Under the pieces are notes generated by a model, which saw only the letters and a list, made by a program, of their open reading frames with translations, ran no database searches and was not told the origin of the DNA. A DNA stretch of 64,000 nt from Sagittula marina. GTDB taxonomy: Bacteria; Pseudomonadota; Alphaproteobacteria; Rhodobacterales; Rhodobacteraceae. Below, piece after piece: positions 17,146 through 26,412 of this stretch. Position 1 is the first letter of the stretch. Every line of letters starts with the position of its first letter. A program made the translations under genes and the position numbers. The DNA lies in the NCBI RefSeq assembly GCF_014196795.1, contig NZ_JACIEJ010000002.1, positions 434,001 through 498,000 on the forward strand, written 5' to 3'.

Positions 17146-17173
17146 TTGACAGGTATCATGCAGTCTCTACGGT
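17146..17173 (+). promoter_or_regulatory. Weak candidate promoter upstream of the EAL gene
   Basis: A consensus TTGACA (17146-17151) with TACGGT (17168-17173) at 16 bp. The -10 match is poor, and it lies 118 bp before the GTG start. Confidence 0.3.
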
Positions 17174-17290
17174 GATTGTAGTGTTGTGATGCCGCTCTTC
17201 ACACGCAGCAGCAGACAGTAGCAAACGCGCGGCCGGAAGACGCCAGGTCCACAGACCTGTATTTCGGTCCGCTTCGCCAGAAAGCGCAAC

Positions 17291-18499
17291 GTGATCTCAC
17301 AAGACTTCCAAGATGCTCTCACTTCCGAATTTACCGATGGACCGGAGAATTTAATCTGGAAAAAGCGCAAGGTTCTGAAATTCCTGCGTGAAAGTTTCGA
17401 CATGGACGTGGCGTTCATATCGCGTTTCACCCAACAGGAGCGCGTGTTCGAAGAGGTCGATAGCCGCCCCGGGCTACCGTCCACAATCAACCGGATGGAT
17501 AAGTCCCCCTTGGAGCAAGGGTACTGCTCCCGCATCGCCCGCAATCAGTGCCCACAACTGATGACTGATGCGGGCGCAGACCCCTGTGTTGCCGATCTCG
17601 AAGAGACAAAGGCGTTTCCTATCGGAGGTCACATCAGCGTCCCGATCGTCATGAGCAGCGGCGACACCTACGGAATGCTCTGCGCCTTCAGCCGCACACC
17701 GCGCCCGGATCTGAAAGCGCGCGACCTGGCCGTATTCACACTGTTCGCGGAGCTTCTTGGCCGCGACATTGAGACTCTCGCGTTACAGCATGACGTGGAC
17801 GACCATCTTTTGCAGGAGATGGTGAACGAGGCAGGTTTCTTCCTGCATCTCCAGCCGATCTGTGCGCTTCTGGATCAGAGGATTATCGGATACGAATTGT
17901 TGACCCGCTTCCCGGCGCATGTAGGCCTGACCGAAGACGTCTTTGCCCGCGCGCGTCTTCTGGACCAGAAGGTGACGCTGGAGGAGCGCATTGCGGAGCA
18001 CACGACCGACGTTTTGGACAGGCTGCCAAAAGGTCTTTTCCTGAACATGAACTTCTCCGTCAGCTCCTTGTCCGATCTCGATTTCGCGCGGCTGTTTCCG
18101 CCTCACCATCGCAGGCGTCTGGTGCTGGAATTGACAGAGCATGAGCGGGTCACCGATTACGACAGCATTGGCAACCGCATGGCAGAGCTGCGGGCAATGG
18201 GGTTTCGCATCGCCATCGACGATGTCGGGGCCGGGTTTTCCAGCTTTCGCCATGTGCTGAAGCTACGGCCCGACGTGATAAAGCTGGACCGTTCGCTGAT
18301 CTCGGAGATCCACAAGAGCAGGCCACTGATAAGTTTGTTGACCGGGTTTCAGAACTACGCACGGTTCCACAGCAGCACCATCATCGCGGAAGGCATCGAA
18401 CATGCGAGCGAGATTGCCGCGCTCTCCGGCTTGGGCATCTTTGCCGGTCAAGGCTACTTGCTGGGCAAACCCCGCCCCTACCGCGAGGTTCTGGGTTAG
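17291..18499 (+). CDS. GAF-EAL cyclic di-GMP phosphodiesterase
   Basis: 402-residue cytoplasmic protein: a GAF sensory domain (about residues 25-165) followed by an EAL domain (about 180-400). Catalytic residues appear intact: Glu202 in YELL, Asn254, Glu280 in LELTE, Asp310-Asp311 in IDDVGAG, Lys331, Glu367 in AEGIE and Gln387 in GQGY. Hydrolysis of c-di-GMP to pGpG is therefore expected. There is no GGDEF domain. The GTG start has no good ribosome site, so the first residues are uncertain. Its end overlaps convergent uvrC by 4 bp. The GAF ligand is unknown. Confidence 0.88.
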   Translation: MISQDFQDALTSEFTDGPENLIWKKRKVLKFLRESFDMDVAFISRFTQQERVFEEVDSRPGLPSTINRMDKSPLEQGYCSRIARNQCPQLMTDAGADPCVADLEETKAFPIGGHISVPIVMSSGDTYGMLCAFSRTPRPDLKARDLAVFTLFAELLGRDIETLALQHDVDDHLLQEMVNEAGFFLHLQPICALLDQRIIGYELLTRFPAHVGLTEDVFARARLLDQKVTLEERIAEHTTDVLDRLPKGLFLNMNFSVSSLSDLDFARLFPPHHRRRLVLELTEHERVTDYDSIGNRMAELRAMGFRIAIDDVGAGFSSFRHVLKLRPDVIKLDRSLISEIHKSRPLISLLTGFQNYARFHSSTIIAEGIEHASEIAALSGLGIFAGQGYLLGKPRPYREVLG

Positions 18500-20364
18500 C
18501 CCTTTTCATGGAAATAGGCGTAGATCCGTTCGGCCAGCGCCTCTGACACGCCGTCCACCGCTTTCAGATCGCTCAGATTGGCGCGACTGACCGCCTTGGC
18601 AGAGCCGAAGTGCTGCAACAGCGCCCGCTTGCGCGAGGCGCCGACGCCGCTGATCTCGTCGAGCGGATTGGCCATCTGGCTTTTGGCGCGTTTCGCCCGG
18701 TGGGTGCCGATGGCAAATCGGTGCGCCTCGTCACGCAGCCGTTGCACGAAATACAGCACGGGGTCGTTGTGGCGCAGCGCAAAGGGGCGCGTGCCGATCC
18801 GGTGGAACTCTTCCTTGCCGTGATCGCGGTCGATGCCCTTGGCCACCCCGACGAAGGGCACGTCATCCACGCCCTGTTCGCGCATGATCTCGGCCACGGC
18901 CGACACCTGCCCCGCCCCGCCGTCGATCAGCATCAGGTCGGGCCACAGCCCCTTGTCCCGATCCGGGTCGTCCTTCTTCAGTCGCGTCAGGCGACGGTTC
19001 AGCACCTCTTTCATCATGCCAAAGTCGTCGCCCGGCGTCAGCTCATCGCCCTTGATATTGAACTTGCGGTACTGGTTTTTCATGAAGCCATCCGGCCCCG
19101 CCACGATCATCCCGCCAACGGCGTTGGTGCCCTGAATGTGCGAGTTGTCATAGACCTCGATCCGCGCGGGCGGCTCTTCCAGTCCAAAGGCCTCTGCCAA
19201 TCCGCTCAACAGCTTTGCCTGCGTGGCGCTTTCCGACATCTTCCGGGCGAGGCTTTCCTTGGCATTGCGCAGCGCACCATCCACCAGCTCGGCCTTCTCC
19301 CCGCGCTGAGGCACGTTGATTTCCACCTTGCGGCCCAGCTTCTCGGAAAGCGCTTCGCACATCAGGTCGTCGTTCTCGATGCCGTTGGACAACAGCAACA
19401 ACCGCGCCGGTTCTTTCTGGTCATAAAACTGACCGATGAACGCCTCCATCACTTCTGGGGCGCCGACATCCTCGCCAACCCTTGGGTAGAAATCCTTGTT
19501 CCCCCAGTTCTGGTTCGCGCGGATAAAGAAGACCTGCACACAGGCCTGCCCTCCCTCCATATGCAGGGCGATCACGTCGGCCTCTGCGGTGCTTTGAGGG
19601 TTGATGCCCTGCGCGGTCTGCACCTGCGTCAATGCGCGGATGCGGTCACGCAAGGCGGCAGCGCGCTCGAACTCCATCTCTTCGCTGGCCTTGGCCATTT
19701 CGGCGCCAAGCTTTTCCTGAATTTCGGTGGATTTCCCCGACAGATACCGCGCCGCATCGCGGACAGAGGCCGCGTAGTCCTCTTCGCTGATACGTCCGAC
19801 ACAGGGGGCAGAGCACCGCTTGATCTGCGCCAGCAAACAAGGCCGCGTGCGCCCCTCGAATTCGGAATCCGTGCAATTGCGCAGCATGAAGCCGCGCTGC
19901 AACTGGTTCAGCACGCGGTTCACGGCCCCGGCACTGGCGAAGGGGCCGAAATACTGGCCCTTCTCCTTCTTGGCGCCGCGATGCTTCTTGATCTGCGGAA
20001 AGGCGTGGTCGCTTACAAGGATGTTCGGAAAGGACTTGTCGTCGCGCAGCAGCACGTTGAATTTCGGCTTGAGCTGCTTGATGAGGTTCTGTTCCAGCAA
20101 CAGCGCCTCGGTTTCTGTGCGCGTCGTCAGGAACATCATCGACGCCGTGTCAGAGATCATGCGCGATATGCGCCGCGAGTGCCCGTTGAGCCGCGCATAA
20201 TTCGACACGCGGTTCTTTAGATTCCGCGCCTTGCCGACATAGAGCACACGGCTTTGGTCATCGAGCATCCGATAAACGCCCGGCGATCCATCCAGCGTGC
20301 GCAGGTAAGACTGGATCACCTCGACGCCCTTCGGGGCCTGCGTTTCCTGCGAAGTCTCGTCCAT
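18496..20364 (-). CDS. uvrC: Excinuclease ABC subunit C
   Basis: 622-residue nuclease of nucleotide excision repair that cuts on both sides of lesions held by UvrAB. Visible parts: the N-terminal GIY-YIG domain ([10 protein letters not shown], then [17 protein letters not shown]), the cysteine region [14 protein letters not shown], the UVR helical motif near residues 205-240 ([13 protein letters not shown]), the RNase-H-like domain ([20 protein letters not shown]) and C-terminal helix-hairpin-helix motifs ending [12 protein letters not shown]. Full length and intact. It converges with the EAL gene. Confidence 0.96.
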   Translation of the reverse strand: MDETSQETQAPKGVEVIQSYLRTLDGSPGVYRMLDDQSRVLYVGKARNLKNRVSNYARLNGHSRRISRMISDTASMMFLTTRTETEALLLEQNLIKQLKPKFNVLLRDDKSFPNILVSDHAFPQIKKHRGAKKEKGQYFGPFASAGAVNRVLNQLQRGFMLRNCTDSEFEGRTRPCLLAQIKRCSAPCVGRISEEDYAASVRDAARYLSGKSTEIQEKLGAEMAKASEEMEFERAAALRDRIRALTQVQTAQGINPQSTAEADVIALHMEGGQACVQVFFIRANQNWGNKDFYPRVGEDVGAPEVMEAFIGQFYDQKEPARLLLLSNGIENDDLMCEALSEKLGRKVEINVPQRGEKAELVDGALRNAKESLARKMSESATQAKLLSGLAEAFGLEEPPARIEVYDNSHIQGTNAVGGMIVAGPDGFMKNQYRKFNIKGDELTPGDDFGMMKEVLNRRLTRLKKDDPDRDKGLWPDLMLIDGGAGQVSAVAEIMREQGVDDVPFVGVAKGIDRDHGKEEFHRIGTRPFALRHNDPVLYFVQRLRDEAHRFAIGTHRAKRAKSQMANPLDEISGVGASRKRALLQHFGSAKAVSRANLSDLKAVDGVSEALAERIYAYFHEKG

Positions 20365-20673
20365 GTCTACCGTCCTGTTAACCAGGGTCCTCTATTTCGA
20401 TTCTCGGTTTCGGCTGCAATGCAGCACGCCCCGGTTCAAGCCCCATTACATCCACCGTTTCTGTGGATAAGTCTGGTGGCAACTTACCATCAGAGGCAAA
20501 TTCTCTAAGGTTTGAGGTCACTTCGCCGAAGCGCCCACTTTTTAATCACAAAAATAAGCCTTTGAATTCAATTAATAAAAATATAGCACCCGCCCAAGTC
20601 ATTGAGAAAAATAGTATTTTCTTAATACTTTCACCAAAGGTTCATGAAACGTGCACAACTTTTCCGGCAGCAG
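20365..20673. other. AT-rich intergenic region with a single DnaA box
   Basis: This 309-bp gap between uvrC and the SDR gene is clearly more AT-rich than its surroundings. It contains one perfect DnaA box, TGTGGATAA (TTATCCACA on the other strand) at 20462-20470, followed by a long A/T tract around 20560-20640. There is no ORF with a ribosome site, no tRNA and no second DnaA box. It probably carries the uvrC promoter, which I cannot place precisely. Confidence 0.5.
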
Positions 20674-21459
20674 CTATTCCAGCCCCACCACGTCGGGCGT
20701 TTGCCATGCCAGATGCTGTCCACCGTCGATACAAAAGAGCTGCCCCGTCACGGCTTTGGCCCGCAAAAGGTAAACAAGCGCACCGGTGATATCCTCGGCA
20801 TCTGCGCCGCGTTCCAGAACCGTCGATCCGCGCTGTTTGGCGAAATCCTCTTCGCTTTGACGGCCACCCCGCAGCGTCGGACCCGGCCCGATGCCGTTCA
20901 CCCGAATGCGCGGTGCCAACGCCTGTGCGGCGGTCTGCGTCAGCGTCCACAACCCTGCCTTGGCGATGGTATAGGAGGCAAATTCCGGTGTCAGCTTGCG
21001 CACCCGCTGGTCGATCATGTTAACCACCAATCCTTGCGCGACTGGCTCCCCCCGGTCGTCCCGCACCGGATCGGGCACCTGTCCGGCAAAGCGCTGGATC
21101 AGCACGAAAGGCGCGCGCAGATTGCTTTCGATGGCGCGGTCCCAACTGTCGCGGGTCGCCGTTTCAAGGTCGTCATGTTCGAAGATTGACGCACTGTTGA
21201 CCAAGACTGTCAGCGGCCCACCCAAGGCATCTGCCGCGCGGGTGACCAGCGTCTCTGCCTCGGCCTCCTGCAACAAGTCGGCCTGCACAGCCACAGCGTC
21301 ACGGCCCATGGCGCGGATCTGGGTGGCGACGTCTTCTGCCGCCTCCTGAGAGCCGGCATAGTGCACGGCCACGTCACAGCCTTGCTCTGCCAGCGCGAGC
21401 GCCATGGACCGCCCCAGCCGTTTGCCTGCGCCTGTCACCAGCGCCCTCATCTTGGTCAT
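20674..21459 (-). CDS. Short-chain dehydrogenase, pteridine-reductase-like
   Basis: 261-residue NADP-type SDR. The cofactor loop is TGAGKRLG (residues 9-16), and the usual NNAG is NSAS (88-91). The catalytic Tyr163 and Lys167 lie in YTIAK, but the serine of the triad is replaced by Asp150 in NMIDQR, exactly the pattern of PTR1/FolM pteridine reductases. Reduction of dihydropterin or dihydrofolate is therefore the best guess. The ATG at 21459 is chosen because the Rossmann fold starts there; upstream residues run into the antiporter gene 15 bp away. Confidence 0.8.
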   Translation of the reverse strand: MTKMRALVTGAGKRLGRSMALALAEQGCDVAVHYAGSQEAAEDVATQIRAMGRDAVAVQADLLQEAEAETLVTRAADALGGPLTVLVNSASIFEHDDLETATRDSWDRAIESNLRAPFVLIQRFAGQVPDPVRDDRGEPVAQGLVVNMIDQRVRKLTPEFASYTIAKAGLWTLTQTAAQALAPRIRVNGIGPGPTLRGGRQSEEDFAKQRGSTVLERGADAEDITGALVYLLRAKAVTGQLFCIDGGQHLAWQTPDVVGLE

Positions 21460-21473
21460 GCTTCTGCCCCGCG

Positions 21474-22421
21474 TTATACGATCACAGCAACTACATAGCC
21501 GATATACAGACAGGACAAGAGCACGCCCCACGCACGGGTCAGATCCTTTTTCAAAAAGACGAAGGGGATCATCAGCAGCGAGGCCGCCAGCATGACACCC
21601 AGGTCGAAGGTCAGCTCCGGCAGCTCAAACGGCATCGGCGCAATGATAGAGGCGACACCGATGATGGCGAGCAGGTTGAACATGTTCGAGCCGATCACGT
21701 TGCCCAACGCCACATCGGCCTGGCGGCGCAAAGCGGCCATGACCGTGGTCGCGAGTTCCGGCAGCGAGGTGCCCACGGCCACCAGTGTCAGGCCGATCAC
21801 CTCGTCCGAGACATTGAACATGCGCGCGATTTCCGTCGCGCTGTCCACCAAAAGATCTGCCCCCAGCGGAAGGCCAATCAGACCCAACAGCAGGAAAAGA
21901 CCAATTTTCCACCAAGGCATGCTGGGGTCGGCGCCTTCGGGCTCCTCGAGCTCTTCGTCCAGTTCCCCCGCACGGCGATGGCGCAGCGCATCACGAATCT
22001 GATCGAACAGGATGAAGCCCAGCACCGCCAACAACACGATCCCGGATTTCCAATCGAAGGTCTCGCGCACCGCAAGCGCCAGGAACAGCAGCGTGGCAAA
22101 CATCATCTGCAGATAGCTTTTGCGGGTATCATGGGTCGAGGTGTGCAGCACCGTCATGATCGCCGGGATGCCGAGCACCATCAACACGTTGGCCGTGTTG
22201 GAGCCGATCACATTCCCAAGTGCAATGCCCGGAGCATTCCGCAAGGCCGCTTGGATCGAAATCAACATTTCAGGGGCGGAGGTCCCAAAGGCGACGATGG
22301 TCAGTGACACGATCAGCGCGGGAATTCCCACGCGCAAAGACAGGTTCACCGCACCTTTCACCAACGCATCGCCAGCCAAAAGCAAGATAAGTAGCCCTAG
22401 GACTGCGTAGACAAAAACCAT
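21474..22421 (-). CDS. Calcium/sodium antiporter, CaCA family
   Basis: 315-residue inner-membrane exchanger. Two inverted repeats carry the alpha motifs: VAFGTSAPEM with GNVIGSNTANVL in the first half, and VAVGTSLPEL with GNVIGSNMFNLL in the second. Ten hydrophobic helices are separated by an acidic loop (DEELEEPEGAD, near residue 155). The start follows directly on the stop of the zinc-ribbon microprotein (TAAATG), so the genes are one transcript. YrbG-like by length; ion specificity is inferred from the family. Confidence 0.92.
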   Translation of the reverse strand: MVFVYAVLGLLILLLAGDALVKGAVNLSLRVGIPALIVSLTIVAFGTSAPEMLISIQAALRNAPGIALGNVIGSNTANVLMVLGIPAIMTVLHTSTHDTRKSYLQMMFATLLFLALAVRETFDWKSGIVLLAVLGFILFDQIRDALRHRRAGELDEELEEPEGADPSMPWWKIGLFLLLGLIGLPLGADLLVDSATEIARMFNVSDEVIGLTLVAVGTSLPELATTVMAALRRQADVALGNVIGSNMFNLLAIIGVASIIAPMPFELPELTFDLGVMLAASLLMIPFVFLKKDLTRAWGVLLSCLYIGYVVAVIV

Positions 22422-22616
22422 TTAGTGAGTTCCCTTTTCGCAAGCACAGGGGCCTTTTCCGATGGAATAGCGCCCACACTTTGCACATTTTTCTGCGTCC
22501 AGCCGCACCTTGTCGCGCATACCCTTCAGCCGTCGTGCGGTCTTGGTCCGCCAGCCGCCAAACATGCCGAGTACGCCCATGATCAGCAAAAACAGCAGGA
22601 CCAGCTTGGCGATCAA
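22422..22616 (-). CDS. Small membrane protein with cysteine-rich tail
   Basis: 64 residues: one N-terminal membrane helix (LVLLFLLIMGVLGMFGG), a basic stretch (RTKTARRLKGMRDK) and a C-terminal CAKCGRYSIGKGPCAC with four cysteines, which looks like a small zinc ribbon on the cytoplasmic face. Its start overlaps the SppA stop (ATGA) and its stop abuts the antiporter start. The gene is too regularly placed to be chance. Function unknown. Confidence 0.75.
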   Translation of the reverse strand: MIAKLVLLFLLIMGVLGMFGGWRTKTARRLKGMRDKVRLDAEKCAKCGRYSIGKGPCACEKGTH

Positions 22617-23431
22617 AGCCCGAACCGCGCGTAATTCACGCGTTCCTCGACCTCGGCCAACACGCCTTGGGCCACGCCTTGCGCCATGTCATGTCCCATG
22701 GAGAGACCAAACCGTGGCAGCAGTGGTTTCTTGGCGGAGAAGCGTTTGAACTGAACCTTGTCGCCGTAGAGCTCTTTCATCTTTGGCACCAGATGGCCGA
22801 TGCCGTCGGCAAGTCCTTGATCGACAGCGCCCTGCCCGACCCAGATTTCCCCGGTGAAGAGATCAGGGTTGGCGGCGAGCGTGTCGCCGCGCCGCGTCTT
22901 GATTTGTGTGATGAACGTGTCGTGCAATTGTCCAAGCAGGCGTTCCAGCCGCTCCACGTCTTCTTCGGTTTCCGGGCGGAACGGGTCGAGCATGGATTTT
23001 GATTTGCCCGCTGTATGTACACGCCGTTCGATACCTTGCTTTTGCATGAACACATGCGCACCGAAGCCTGAGGAGATCACCCCGATCGAACCGAGGATGG
23101 ACGACGGATCGGCCCAGATCTTATCCGCAGCCGACGCAATCCAGTAGCCGCCAGAAGCGGCCACATCTTCGACAAAGGCGTGAACGGGGATGTTCTTTTC
23201 GTCTGCAAGCCTCCGGATGCGGGCACCGATGAGCGAGCTTTGCACAGGTGAACCACCCGGCGAATTGATTTCCAATGCGATGGCGTCGGGCTTCGTCTTG
23301 AAGGCCTTGTCCAGCAGAGGCGCTATGGAGCGATCACTGAGATTGCCACGGGCGGGCACGGAAATTGCACCTTGCAGGCGCACAACAGCGACCCGGGGCG
23401 AGCTTTTGACGAATGGGATCCAGCGTTTCAT
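22613..23431 (-). CDS. sppA: Signal peptide peptidase SppA-like protease (S49), short form
   Basis: 272 residues, the single-domain S49 type rather than the 67-kDa enteric form. The nucleophile is Ser93 in AASGGYWIAS, and the general base is a Lys in AGKSKSML (Lys143 or Lys145, the second fitting the family alignment better). No strong membrane helix is seen, so it may be peripheral or act as a soluble octamer. Family members degrade cleaved signal peptides in the membrane. The ATG at 23431 is chosen because the conserved sequence begins there. Confidence 0.88.
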   Translation of the reverse strand: MKRWIPFVKSSPRVAVVRLQGAISVPARGNLSDRSIAPLLDKAFKTKPDAIALEINSPGGSPVQSSLIGARIRRLADEKNIPVHAFVEDVAASGGYWIASAADKIWADPSSILGSIGVISSGFGAHVFMQKQGIERRVHTAGKSKSMLDPFRPETEEDVERLERLLGQLHDTFITQIKTRRGDTLAANPDLFTGEIWVGQGAVDQGLADGIGHLVPKMKELYGDKVQFKRFSAKKPLLPRFGLSMGHDMAQGVAQGVLAEVEERVNYARFGL

Positions 23432-23632
23432 GTCTTTGCATGTAGAGACGCCTGGCACTGCCGACAAGCACCGCAGACAAAGAAGCTGTCCCATATTTCG
23501 GAATGCAGGGAAACGACTTCGCTGCGTTCAGGCGACAGGCGCGTCGGTGGGGCGCTGCACCCGGCCCGCCAGCGGCGGCCTCCGCCGGTGTCATTGTGAA
23601 AGCCGTGAGGCCGGGGGCGCGTCGCACAGAGG

Positions 23633-25822
23633 TCAGAAGAACGATTGCGGGTCGATGTCGATTGCGATGCGGGTTTCGCCTTTGAGTTTGACCGGGCGGG
23701 TCCAGTCGGTGAGGGCATTTTGCAGCATCACCTCCTTGGGGCCACGCACCAGCATACGCACGCGGTGGCGGCCGCGCACACGCGCGATGGGGGCCGGCGC
23801 CGGACCGTAGACCTGCGCGTCCACCCGGCGCAGCGGGCCATCGTTGCGCGCAAGCCAGTTGCCGATGTCGAACAGCTCCTGCGGCTCGGTGCCGGACAGG
23901 ATGATCGCGGCGAGGCGGCCGAAGGGGGGCATGCCGCCAATGCGGCGTTCATCCGCCTCGGCGCGCCAGAATGCCTCCTCGTCGCCGGCCAGAATGCCCC
24001 GGATCACGGGGTGTTCCGGCTGATAGGTTTGCAGCAGGGCTTGCCCCGGTTTTTCGGCGCGACCGGCACGGCCCGCGACCTGTCGCATCAGCTGGAAGGT
24101 CCGTTCAGCCGCGCGCAGGTCGGAGCCTTGGAGGCCAAGGTCGCTGTCGATCACCCCCACCAGTGTCAGCAGTGGGAAGTTGTGGCCCTTGGCCACAAGC
24201 TGCGTGCCGATGATGATGTCCGCGCCGCCCATGGCGATGCTTTCGATATGGGCCTTGAGCTCTCGCGCGGTGCCATAGAGGTCAGAGGACAGAACTGCGA
24301 TGCGCGCGTCGGGGAACAACTCCTGCGCCTCTTCGGCAAGGCGTTCGACCCCCGGACCCACGGCGGCCAGCTTCCCTTCGACCTCGCAGCTGGGGCAGAC
24401 CTCCGGCATGGGTTTGGATTCGCCGCATTGGTGGCAGACGAGACGTTTCAGAAAGCGGTGTTCCACCATCCGCGCGTCGCAGTGGTCGCAGCCGATCTGC
24501 ATCCCGCAGGCCCGGCAGAGCGTCACAGGCGCATAGCCGCGCCGGTTGATGAACAGCAGGGCCTGTTCCTTGCGCTCCATCCGCTGTTTGACCGCCGTGG
24601 CGAGGCGCGGAGAGATCCAGCGGTTCGACGCCAGCTCTTGCGAGCGCATGTCGATGGGCTTCATCTCCGGCATCACCGCGGGGCCGAAGCGTGAGGTCAG
24701 CACGAGCCGTTTGTACTTGCCCAGATCCGCATTCACCCAGGATTCCAGCGACGGTGTCGCAGAGGCCAGCACCACCTGCGCGCCAAGGATGGAGGCCCGC
24801 AGCACCGCCATATCGCGCGCATTGTACAAAACGCCTTCTTCTTGTTTGTAAGAGGTGTCGTGTTCCTCATCCACAACGATCAACCCAAGGTTCTGGAACG
24901 GCAAAAAGAGCGCGGAGCGGGCGCCGACCACCACCTGGGCACGCCCTTCTCCGATCATCCGCCAGACCCGTCGCCGCTCTGTCATGGTGACGCCGGAGTG
25001 CCATTCTGCGGGCCGCGCGCCGAACCGCGCCTCCAGCCGCTGGAGAAATTCCCCGGACAGGGCGATCTCGGGGAGGAGCACAAGCGCCTGTCGCCCGGCG
25101 CGCAGACATTCGGCCACGGCCTCCAGGTAGACCTCGGTCTTGCCCGACCCTGTGACGCCCTTGAGCAGGGTCGTACCGTAGCGGCCAGAGCGCACGCCCT
25201 CTGACAGCACCGCCGCCGCGCCCGCCTGATCGTCGGTCAGGTCCTTCCCGCCGTACTCGGGATCAAGCCGCGGAAAGGGGGTATCGCGGGGGCTTTCTTC
25301 CTCCCGGATTGCGCCGGATTTCACCAGCCCCTTCACCACCGAGGAGGTTACGCCAGCGGCCTCTGCCAGTTCTTTCAACGTCAGTGAGAGACCGCCCATT
25401 TCAGCGGCGGCCTCCAGCACGCGGCGACGGGCGTCGGTCATGCGCGGCGCCTCGCCCTCACCCAGACGATAGACCTTTCGCATGGAGGGTGGATCGCCAA
25501 GGCCCGGCGCGCGGGTCGCCAAGCGCAGCATCGCGGCCATGGGGGTCAGCGTGTAAGCGCCGGCCTTCTCAAGGAAAACGCGCATTTCCTCTCGCATCGG
25601 CGGCGCATCCAGAACCCGCAATACTGCCCGCAATTTGGAAGCGTCGAAATCGCCGGCCCCCGGGCCCCAGACCACCCCCAGCACCTTGCGCGGTCCCAGA
25701 GGCACCTCGACAAAGGCCCCCAGAAAGCAGCCGCCCTCGGGCGCACGGTAATCCAGCACCCTGTCCAACGGTTGGGTCGTGAGAACGCCAATGCGTTCGC
25801 CTGCGTCAAAGAATTCCTGCAT
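23633..25822 (-). CDS. priA: Primosomal protein N' (replication restart helicase)
   Basis: About 729 residues. PriA reloads the replicative helicase at stalled forks as a 3'-5' DNA helicase. Visible: the N-terminal 3'-DNA-binding domain (RVLDYRAPEGG), Walker A GVTGSGKTEVY, DEEH box VVDEEHDTSYKQ, and the zinc region with four cysteine pairs (CRACG, CDHC, CHQC, CPSC) inserted between the helicase lobes. The start is uncertain: ATG 25822 abuts an AAAGAG run, while TTG 25840 adds six residues. All helicase motifs look intact. Confidence 0.95.
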   Translation of the reverse strand: MQEFFDAGERIGVLTTQPLDRVLDYRAPEGGCFLGAFVEVPLGPRKVLGVVWGPGAGDFDASKLRAVLRVLDAPPMREEMRVFLEKAGAYTLTPMAAMLRLATRAPGLGDPPSMRKVYRLGEGEAPRMTDARRRVLEAAAEMGGLSLTLKELAEAAGVTSSVVKGLVKSGAIREEESPRDTPFPRLDPEYGGKDLTDDQAGAAAVLSEGVRSGRYGTTLLKGVTGSGKTEVYLEAVAECLRAGRQALVLLPEIALSGEFLQRLEARFGARPAEWHSGVTMTERRRVWRMIGEGRAQVVVGARSALFLPFQNLGLIVVDEEHDTSYKQEEGVLYNARDMAVLRASILGAQVVLASATPSLESWVNADLGKYKRLVLTSRFGPAVMPEMKPIDMRSQELASNRWISPRLATAVKQRMERKEQALLFINRRGYAPVTLCRACGMQIGCDHCDARMVEHRFLKRLVCHQCGESKPMPEVCPSCEVEGKLAAVGPGVERLAEEAQELFPDARIAVLSSDLYGTARELKAHIESIAMGGADIIIGTQLVAKGHNFPLLTLVGVIDSDLGLQGSDLRAAERTFQLMRQVAGRAGRAEKPGQALLQTYQPEHPVIRGILAGDEEAFWRAEADERRIGGMPPFGRLAAIILSGTEPQELFDIGNWLARNDGPLRRVDAQVYGPAPAPIARVRGRHRVRMLVRGPKEVMLQNALTDWTRPVKLKGETRIAIDIDPQSFF

Positions 25823-25840
25823 CTCTTTCAGATGGCCCAA

Positions 25841-26412
25841 CCGCCGCTTGCGCGCAACGCCCCTGCGGCATGTTCATCAAAATATCCCTGTCGAAGGCTA
25901 TGGCCCTGCTTGCTTCACCGCATATGAGCCAGCATTCAACCGTAAGGCGATTAGGGGGGCGCTAATTGCGGGTGATGACACTTTTTGCCATGACGAAAGG
26001 CGGCGCCCTTGCCCCTTGCGCATCCTCGTCCTCGTGGAATGGACCCGTGGCTTGGACCCAGCGCACCAGTTGCCTGCATCAAAATTTACCTGGACGCGAA
26101 TCACGTCAATGCAATGGGTTACGAAGATATTTCCAAGGTCATCCCAACTTGAAAATCGACACGGGTTAATGAAAAATTTTCACAACTTTTTCATCGCCCG
26201 TGAGAATTTTTGCGACCGGCTGCAACCCCCTGCACAGTCTGAAAATTTCGCCCGCGGGTTGCGCTCGGCATTTAGCGCCAACTCCCTTCTGCCACCCCTC
26301 CCCCTCAATTCCGGTGGGAACGAACCGAGCTTTCGTCGGGTTGGGGGCTCAGAAACCAACGGGACGACAACAATTCCGGGTTTGATCACAAGAGTTCATC
26401 AGGGAGCAACTC
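25841..26412. other. Long divergent intergenic region between priA and the PRC-barrel gene
   Basis: About 570 bp with no credible gene. It is AT-richer around 26090-26230 and contains an 8-bp inverted repeat, ATGAAAAA / TTTTTCAT (26169-26194), about 220 bp before the PRC-barrel gene. Promoters for both flanking genes must lie here. An AGGGAG ribosome site precedes the ATG at 26413. Confidence 0.45.
26169..26194. repeat. Inverted repeat in the PRC-barrel upstream region
   Basis: ATGAAAAA, ten-base spacer, TTTTTCAT. Perfect 8-bp arms; possible operator or weak hairpin. Confidence 0.35.

Noticed and set aside
20365-20673. Replication origin in the AT-rich gap with a DnaA box
   Set aside because: Only one DnaA box and none of the usual origin-linked genes (dnaA, hemE, parAB, repABC) nearby.
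26315-26342. GGAAC-N18-GTT resembling an EcfG general-stress promoter before the PRC-barrel gene
   Set aside because: The spacing is slightly off and Rhodobacterales mostly lack the EcfG system, so the match is not convincing.
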